The notes under the pieces: model-generated | Database searches by the model: none | Seen by the model: the letters and a program-made list of their open reading frames with translations, nothing else | Told to the model about the DNA's origin: nothing | Made by a program: the position numbers and the translations under genes | Shown: piece after piece, positions 9,201 through 9,799 of the stretch | How positions within the stretch are numbered: position 1 is the stretch's first letter | Layout of the letters: every line of letters starts with the position of its first letter | Assembly: GCA_964351855.1 (NCBI GenBank) | Contig: CAYGQD010000247.1 | Coordinates: 1-9,799, forward strand | Reading direction: 5' to 3' | DNA from: JBCDHN01 sp964351855 | GTDB taxonomy: Bacteria > Verrucomicrobiota > Verrucomicrobiia > Verrucomicrobiales > DEV007 | Length of the DNA: 9,799 bases

Positions 9201-9323
9201 GCTTCCCAGTCTGAAGAATCGGAAACTGGCGATGGTTCGGTCGGAGGAGGAAGCGAGCCCGCCAGCCCCAGCCCGGCGAGTGATGCGCCTGCTCCGGATT
9301 CGTTCGACAGCTTCTTTCAATAG
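3..9323 (+). CDS. Giant filamentous-haemagglutinin-like (TpsA-type) exoprotein, 5' partial
   Basis: Likely a surface or secreted adhesin/fibre of the two-partner secretion type, exported by Sec and an outer-membrane TpsB pore. The frame is open from the left edge to TAG at 9321. A GTG at 39 could begin it, but the twelve codons before it (containing ERLFISAGEGSV) match the part of the family's N-terminal domain that precedes SVTN..GTI, so the true start is upstream, probably some 250-350 residues away (inference). Visible order: TPS-domain tail; Gly-rich beta-helix repeats (residues 86-379); the GGGYQGQG...VIVWAD...FVEVSGK...LLLDP module (380-477); GHGG repeat array (634-2725); post-array segment; Pro/Gly linker (2860-2888); C-terminal region. 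I found no cysteine in the protein, as is common for TpsA proteins. There is no recognisable autotransporter barrel, LPXTG or PEP-CTERM anchor. Family assignment is secure; ligand and function are unknown. Confidence 0.93.
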   Translation, partial: SERLFISAGEGSVTNTGEITSAMAELKAHGNVGALAVNNAGAIRVTGVQTRGGKVVLSANQGNISNTGAISARNGDGSGGGIEIRTGMGEIQIGGILDASGNGPGGSVNIVGRSVDVLPATMVNASGDTGGSIQMSADANGRIDVREGSQVVANGRSGGGGMVDLRAGDIVIYGNSTLGADGETEGGILNIIGSGLVSMEGNASAVGRAGNGGRVAISGENVLISETGNIQANGMLSGGVVGVSAQDDLLVAGSVAAVADGGTGGTIGMNASNVVIAATGSVNASGSDGGGTVMVNASDQATVMGSVSATGGDGAGGNISFTATDLLVGPTGLIDAGGNSGGTVSLDATDTTTVNGQVQAIGSEGAGGTVSILGDEVTLGATAIVDVGGAAGGGNAYIGGGYQGQGTSRNASNTTVAAGAQIRASSSNGNAGSVIVWADDETKFSGNIIAKGGEGARDGFVEVSGKEDLTFNGVVEAGTLLLDPTSITMDAAMATALRATLEGGTDTIVHTNFGTGATGNINIISDLRYGADADLAFFANNSIFVTASVQNHGAGNITLGAGWTPGASGTALGAGVGNNGIVGGTQALDFETIMGGTYGTFGAERGNITVGNSSREVEIGSAAGETNLIADNISVTADANREDQVQIGYRRTRKFVNNGAYSDDFSDREVEVSGDINLWAEGNISLAVGNSNGNPARQPVIVGHGGQSFGAWGQQNETLTGLGDSFSSTEVYKDYVVLGYIDNSQVVNAGNQASAAYLGFNTGTDNAGLNVSDVAAGWDGSLGDLINDGTNSSGSVAHQGDTLLTLQRTQSYSGDITVSAGGTVLLAAGEEDSFVQVGHTYQGEHMGEGSQISNNLRRSGGPALINMQGDITVKGDLVAALAGYDSDSRVQIGHGGRNVRGVFSGVVDVYGERGVLGRANTRSDRGGGLDYVQIGHGGYITRHVLSTPGMPTVVQRLQVNNINNTGNTGAYGGVDLSAIVGGYGNHLPNNHILHVDFAFGDYDTQGGNVNSDAGTFGAANTTNANFVSLYDPDGDGIIDALPTDATDFNYARADTSLNGVLPSESSLRNDNPGGFTSLRANNGNPPVFTEDNQFDGGRDAGDGINRTPDAIIVNGTQIVAAGQELGYSGNIFVRAPSGSVTFESGTNTRDWAMIGHGGDQAAGSHIGDITVEAGGEINEVTGNPIVGNVSFLHRSVNENNAYGTIGPGWGSERAFNQIGHGGFQSSGSHSGDIKVDATGELHLEAGQYRSWAQVGHGGWDDTNGDVGAQGTLSGNITINTGRDVRGRAGFWREHNWVQIGHGGFGIEALAFEGHNGNISVISGGMVDFFAGSTDMTASLGSTWDRYAQIGHGGWQSRGDHWGDITVSGKEGVYLVASAGYDGWANDTDFDGGSDNDNLHFETNGRIQPGYGNVDDATQFEMLSRTWAEGAYAQIGHGGRDSDHQHGESGSNAVGIGILGRMADHNSNLFDGNDAILAEGADGYVASDIAVYAGIDPTTGAVTNPGANIAIVGPNHGFATLSGATADARYTQAIDDIHMGTNLPTLRQLLGDPNAPDYVLNPVPVTLSGHVNGLFSDGATRTYAVNLNGDGDTNDTVGGAFEGTFGLGGNTLDQRTYNALSPLGGLNELDPSTWTAANLNAASGGMIDEVAALRVHLDAGGTVGTYYAGLDPVDPQNGPRFTPTIATGMNRVIIDGFADNISVQDSNTAGFTAGSLAGATRDMNGHAIDLDGDDIADAFIIAVPDLPTGHVLAGNAPNGDLRLGTPLPWADDAYAQVGHGGRDTGLNQNNFRIAFTSQVAAANGGTFEGGGHKGNITMEASGSISMVGSDLERVLFGETNQAGDDSETSNQHRHGGQNPSDHWNMALPNENYLQIGHGGQSAKGTHSGNINLSAINDIFASSGANIRSSTHIGHGGWDADRDSNVNGGAAPLLYSGDITLTARDGDVILTGDRELVVTGNKSTADDGTDGGHNNLIAGLAPAFQPGGELNQTGVVSPFAAAFAGSNALRGGEGLLGDWTANNRGIAFDDPLAQTGQRIFDGRYDYGSVGSGELQAGLSVSENNRYAYLQVGHGGINTDADIMEGDITVTSGGRIDLIGGNGLGDNYALIGHGGFGSRAESVIGDITLTSGTNPLAASGDISIVGGDGARAFAMVGHGGWDNDAINNDNGVDMQLRSGHITVLAGIDPETLTTTNANSSVNVMGGSGDYYSEWRQQGHFLGTAQRHVAGLGNSASADAGNTNPGLGDDNDTDDGRERRDRNGSEGSGEASAQIGHNGRSTRGTAVGHIVVRAANEVNVQGGDGITSYRNVDGQNINGSSNDYVEHENLFNEAGNPARIGHGGWDADGHMFGNIEVTATNDINLEAGAFKGAYAQVGHGGQNIANGWNWRDGSRTVNGVLPNDRPVISGDIKLASYIGSVRVEASTGLERNGFDFNTFANSKQMAKFLGHPSQSAYANAQIGHGGALFDVREDRDEGLTITPVTHDVGLTMLPTQNEVPKDQLRLGFIYGENTNNFIGGNTAADHDAELARHANYALGDLTTNIEVTAGVDLLLLGGTVERDAYAQIGHGGLDIDVVTAEGTIDVTVGRDLVAQRGNLRTRIGSPALGSLDGNFSFFGTVLDQTESLGNVTGSGEAYQQGGGVIGIAGGTALYGLNNQFAITNAYAKIGHGQHRYSPNSDVRHHQVQNGFSGTTNRRNPTSSEDRWEGDISVAAGNNATFNGVLVGHKDTNTANVGHGGVPSAIGNTYIGVGREDATGSDGILLTDNLTVFNSAIDDFFSELRIYAPTRANNQMAAGTILAGSSYRGTPALAAGQRGDEFVPYPDFTFVNGTNGEPVGEFINTASYSPFTSGGQYNIYYADLQTAVEGEDPFVLGSGPPVVPPVTPPVGGGGGGGDPLPAPRKPTGVLEVAIAINPPTRVGSPALPPIFSVLVSFDGSPLVFTGESIAELQASISETLATRGLERFESGDSIDDQIGDVLSGFFKPKTDENGRTGQSNYSSSSVGSTGSQFTSAAVSGDEGVFEPLQVALEGETSGGRVTISLSLLDTGLPPQPQTSAEDDELRRAANRASQSEESETGDGSVGGGSEPASPSPASDAPAPDSFDSFFQ
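294..1175 (+). repeat. Twelve Gly-rich beta-helix repeats (protein level)
   Basis: About 294 residues can be cut into twelve units of roughly 24 residues. Each has a core like [DNSQ]A.G..GGG.[VI].[VIL], for example DASGNGPGGSVNI (294), NASGDTGGSIQM (372), and later NASGSDGGGTVMV, SATGGDGAGGNISF, DAGGNSGGTVSL, QAIGSEGAGGTVSI. Hydrophobic residues alternate on either side of a Gly-rich turn, which is the usual signature of right-handed beta-helix rungs in haemagglutinin-type exoproteins. The DNA copies differ considerably, so this is not a recent tandem duplication. Unit boundaries are by eye. Confidence 0.75.
1176..1469 (+). other. Conserved haemagglutinin-family module (GGGYQGQG ... LLLDP)
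   Basis: Residues about 380-477 contain, in order, GGGNAYIGGGYQGQG, NASNTTVAAGAQI, GSVIVWADDETKFSGNI, GFVEVSGKEDLTFNG and LLLDPTSITM. I recognise this as a segment widely shared by large filamentous-haemagglutinin-like proteins of Gram-negative bacteria, where it reads like IGG.YQG.G..NA..T.V......A.A...G.GG.VIVWAD.TT.F.G.I.A.GG..GG.GGFVEVSGK..L.F.G.V...GTLLLDP.NITI. It is the best anchor for the family call and marks the end of the common N-terminal half. The protein-specific part begins after it. Confidence 0.85.
1470..1937 (+). other. Transition segment between common haemagglutinin half and GHGG array
   Basis: Residues 478-633 carry weaker beta-helix-like strands (GNINIISDL, DLAFFANNSIFV, GNITLGAGW, GNITVGNSSREVEIG, DNISVTADA). 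The pattern G-N-I-[NT]-[VIL] recurs and prefigures the G[DN]I[TK]V half of the later repeat units. REVEIGSAAG near 1848 already resembles the QIGHGG position with the His missing. No separate domain is recognised. Confidence 0.5.
2820..3458 (+). other. Insert 1 in the repeat array, with D-x-D-G-D calcium-loop-like motif
   Basis: About 213 residues separate the GHGG units at 2805 and 3465. The insert is Asn/Asp-rich (NNINNTGNTGAYGG, TTNANFVSL) and contains DPDGDGIID at 3093-3119. That is a textbook Asp-rich loop of the kind seen in thrombospondin type 3 repeats and EF-hand-like calcium sites. A GNIFVRAPSGSVTF strand pair just before 3459 restores the repeat pattern. Calcium binding is inferred from the motif only. 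Confidence 0.55.
4461..5318 (+). other. Insert 2 in the repeat array, AGIDP-type, with two Asp-rich loops
   Basis: The longest interruption of the array lies between GHGG units at 4305 and 5331. It opens with a modified strand pair, DIAVYAGIDPTTGAV (4461) followed by ANIAIVGPNHG. It then carries NLNGDGDTND (4755-4784), an AGLDPVDPQNG echo (5001) and DLDGDDIAD (5184-5210). The two Asp-rich stretches resemble calcium-binding loops; DLDGDDIAD fits D-x-D-G-D-x-x-x-D. No known domain is recognised. It may be a folded side domain protruding from the solenoid. Confidence 0.5.
6531..6809 (+). other. Insert 3 in the repeat array, second AGIDP-type insert, highly charged
   Basis: After the GHGG unit at 6462 the strand pair reads HITVLAGIDPETLTTTN, closely matching the opening of the insert at 4461. 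It leads into a segment with GHFLGTAQRHVAGLG and the acidic/basic run DDNDTDDGRERRDRNG (6735-6782). The array resumes at ASAQIGHNG near 6804. The charged run looks flexible and may be exposed. Nothing identifies a function. Confidence 0.45.
8214..8615 (+). other. Post-array segment of the giant exoprotein
   Basis: Residues 2726-2859 follow the last GHGG copy. They contain NTYIGVGRED, DNLTVFNSAI, ELRIYAPTRANNQMAAGTIL and a Tyr/Phe-rich stretch ending GGQYNIYYADL. The GH repeat is absent, hydrophobicity rises and the sequence becomes less Gly-rich, as expected for a cap that closes a solenoid (inference). An RGD tripeptide occurs at 8439-8447; taken alone this is weak evidence for integrin binding. 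Confidence 0.45.
8616..8702 (+). other. Pro/Gly-rich linker with a seven-glycine run
   Basis: The encoded stretch GSGPPVVPPVTPPVG runs into seven consecutive glycines (8658-8678) and then DPLPAPRK. Such segments are usually flexible or extended spacers between a rod and a terminal domain. Here it separates the repeat stalk from the C-terminal region. The glycine codons mix GGC, GGA and GGT. Confidence 0.8.
8703..9320 (+). other. C-terminal region: small unrecognised domain plus low-complexity tail
   Basis: Residues 2889-3094. The first part (GVLEVAIAINPP, FSVLVSFDGSPLVF, then SIAELQASISETLATRGLE) has alternating strands and an amphipathic helix and could be a compact domain. From about 8955 the chain becomes Ser/Gly-rich (SNYSSSSVGSTGSQF), with one more strand pair (GGRVTISLSLLDTG). 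It ends in an acidic/Ser/Pro tail (EESETGDGSVGGGSEP, then PSPASDAPAPDS) finishing SFDSFFQ. There is no barrel-type C-terminus or sorting signal I recognise, so how the protein stays at the surface, if it does, is unclear. Confidence 0.5.
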
Positions 9324-9344
9324 CGGGAACGCGTTGTCTCCTCC

Positions 9345-9434
9345 ATGTGGCAACTTGGCAGTGGCATCGTCGCCGCTGCGGTTCCTCTGGAATATGGAAG
9401 AGGCACGTTTGACGGAACCATCAGTAGCTTCTGA
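9345..9434 (+). other. Doubtful small ORF in the same frame as the giant gene
   Basis: ATG at 9345 to TGA at 9432 encodes 29 residues beginning MWQLGSGIVAAAVPLEYG. It is in the same frame as the large gene, and the codons between TAG (9321) and 9345 are also open. So it could be a former C-terminal extension, a short peptide or chance. No convincing ribosome binding site precedes it. By rough reckoning a 36-codon open run occurs by chance perhaps one time in four at this base composition, so the evidence is weak. Confidence 0.12.
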
Positions 9435-9482
9435 TCGAGGGGCGGAAGCAGCGGAAAGGGGATAGGTCGTTACAAGAAAGTG

Positions 9483-9510
9483 CTGGAACTTTACCGTTCC
9501 CAGGCGTTTT
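9483..9510 (+). terminator. Weak candidate intrinsic terminator after the giant gene
   Basis: GGAAC (9485-9489) pairs with GTTCC (9496-9500) around a six-base loop TTTACC. The outer CT (9483-9484) can pair with AG (9502-9503) if C9501 is bulged. A run of four T follows at 9507-9510. The stem is short and the T-run modest, and it lies about 160 bases past the stop codon, so this is only a candidate. Confidence 0.28.
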
Positions 9511-9531
9511 CTGGTCAAACCTGTGCAGAAT

Positions 9532-9573
9532 TTTCTCGAGCGAGAAAGTTTTCCTGTCACGGGTAATTTCTCG
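9532..9573 (+). promoter_or_regulatory. Alternative-pairing hairpins upstream of the second gene
   Basis: TTTCTCG at 9532-9538 and again at 9567-9573 flank CGAGAAA at 9541-9547, which is complementary to both. The middle segment can therefore pair with the left copy (tight loop) or with the right copy (19-base loop). Mutually exclusive stems are typical of attenuators, but the arms are only 7 bases long. If transcription starts only at the candidate promoter downstream, they would not be in the transcript at all. Confidence 0.2.
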
Positions 9574-9598
9574 AAGACAACTTCAGTTGATTGGGCAT

Positions 9599-9626
9599 TT
9601 GACCCGATTCCCATCCTTCCTAAGAA
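9599..9626 (+). promoter_or_regulatory. Possible sigma-70-like promoter for the second gene
   Basis: TTGACC (9599-9604) and TAAGAA (9621-9626) are separated by 16 bases and lie 16 bases before the ATG at 9643. This would give a leader of only about ten bases, consistent with the lack of a good Shine-Dalgarno sequence there. Box quality is moderate and the call rests on pattern alone. Confidence 0.25.
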
Positions 9627-9642
9627 TTTGAGCCGTTTAGCT

Positions 9643-9799
9643 ATGAAAGCCCTCCGACGAAATCCTGTTTCCCAGGTGCTAGTTCTCTTACTCGTCATGC
9701 CATCGTTGGTTTGGCTGCCGCAGGCCTCCTGGTCGAATCCTGGTGGAGGAAGCGTCATCATGGGAGATGCGCAGATTCTCGATCCCAGTGGCAAGACCC
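9643..9799 (+). CDS. Second filamentous-haemagglutinin-like (TpsA-type) exoprotein, 3' partial
   Basis: Fifty-two codons are visible before the window ends. They encode a Sec signal peptide: basic n-region MKALRRNPVSQ, hydrophobic core VLVLLLVMPSLVWL, and polar c-region PQASWS with probable cleavage before NP. The mature start reads NPGGGSVIMGDAQILDPSGK, which matches the usual opening of a TPS/Haemagg_act domain (NP.GG.VV.G.A.I...G..). The protein is therefore expected to be another two-partner-secretion exoprotein, next to and in the same orientation as the giant gene. ATG 9643 is chosen because it gives a normal signal peptide. The frame is open upstream back to 9466, so GTG 9523 or TTG 9628 are possible alternative starts, the former giving an N-terminally extended signal region. 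Shine-Dalgarno is poor (only GAG at 9630-9632). Confidence 0.8.
   Translation, partial: MKALRRNPVSQVLVLLLVMPSLVWLPQASWSNPGGGSVIMGDAQILDPSGKT

Larger units (their letters stand above)
9324..9642. other. 319-base intergenic region
   Basis: No gene with recognisable homology lies between the TAG at 9321 and the ATG at 9643. It holds weak hairpins (9483-9510 and 9532-9573), a possible promoter at 9599-9626, and a 29-codon ORF at 9345-9434 of doubtful status. The gap length argues that the downstream gene has its own transcription start rather than tight translational coupling. Confidence 0.6.

Noticed and set aside
9380..9419. GGTTCC ... GGAACC inverted repeat with an inner CCTCT/AGAGG pair as a terminator
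   Set aside because: The arms are short, the loop is 28 bases long and no T-run follows, so it is not a convincing intrinsic terminator.
8656..9465. 269-codon + strand ORF overlapping the 3' end of the giant gene in another frame
   Set aside because: It is a Pro/Ser/Arg-rich shadow frame. The overlapping frame continues a well-supported protein to its stop, and there is no sign of a frameshift.
9126..9794. 222-codon antisense ORF spanning the end of the giant gene, the gap and the start of the second gene
   Set aside because: It overlaps two better-supported sense genes, starts inside the second gene and encodes an Arg/Ser-rich sequence with no recognisable motif.
1..9799. tRNA, rRNA, insertion sequence or attachment site
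   Set aside because: No cloverleaf, rRNA-like stretch, transposase motif or terminal inverted repeat was seen on either strand.

Overview
The window is almost entirely one giant exoprotein gene plus the first 52 codons of a second gene of the same kind, both on the + strand. The protein style (two-partner-secretion, filamentous-haemagglutinin-like, cysteine-free, Gly/Asn/Asp-rich) means a Gram-negative bacterium. G+C is moderate, roughly mid-50s % by eye. Signal peptide style and weak Shine-Dalgarno use would fit Verrucomicrobiota or another environmental lineage, but no marker gene is present and I cannot place it.

Layout. Bases 3-9323 are a single uninterrupted reading frame of at least 3106 codons, already open at the left edge, so its signal peptide and most of its secretion domain lie upstream. 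In order it encodes: the C-terminal edge of the TPS/haemagglutination-activity region (3-233); about twelve Gly-rich beta-helix repeats (294-1175); a conserved haemagglutinin module ending in LLLDP (1176-1469); a transition segment; a very long array of 36-50 residue units marked by the motif IGHGG (about 1938-8213, 20 exact GHGG copies plus variants) with large inserts carrying Asp-rich, calcium-loop-like motifs; a post-array segment; a Pro/Gly linker (8616-8702); and a C-terminal region with a low-complexity acidic/Ser/Pro tail.

Bases 9324-9642 are a 319-base gap. It holds weak hairpin candidates, a possible short promoter and a doubtful 29-codon ORF. At 9643 a new gene starts with a clear signal peptide followed by the NPGGG... 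opening of a TPS domain, and it runs off the right edge.

How they fit: the two genes look like neighbouring TpsA-type exoproteins. They would be exported by Sec and then moved across the outer membrane by a TpsB pore that is not in the window. The most unusual item is the histidine-marked GHGG solenoid. It repeats one His (often two) per unit over about 2000 residues, and 18 different synonymous codon spellings occur among the 20 exact copies.

Residue numbers below count the codon at base 39 as residue 1; this is a convenience, not the true start.
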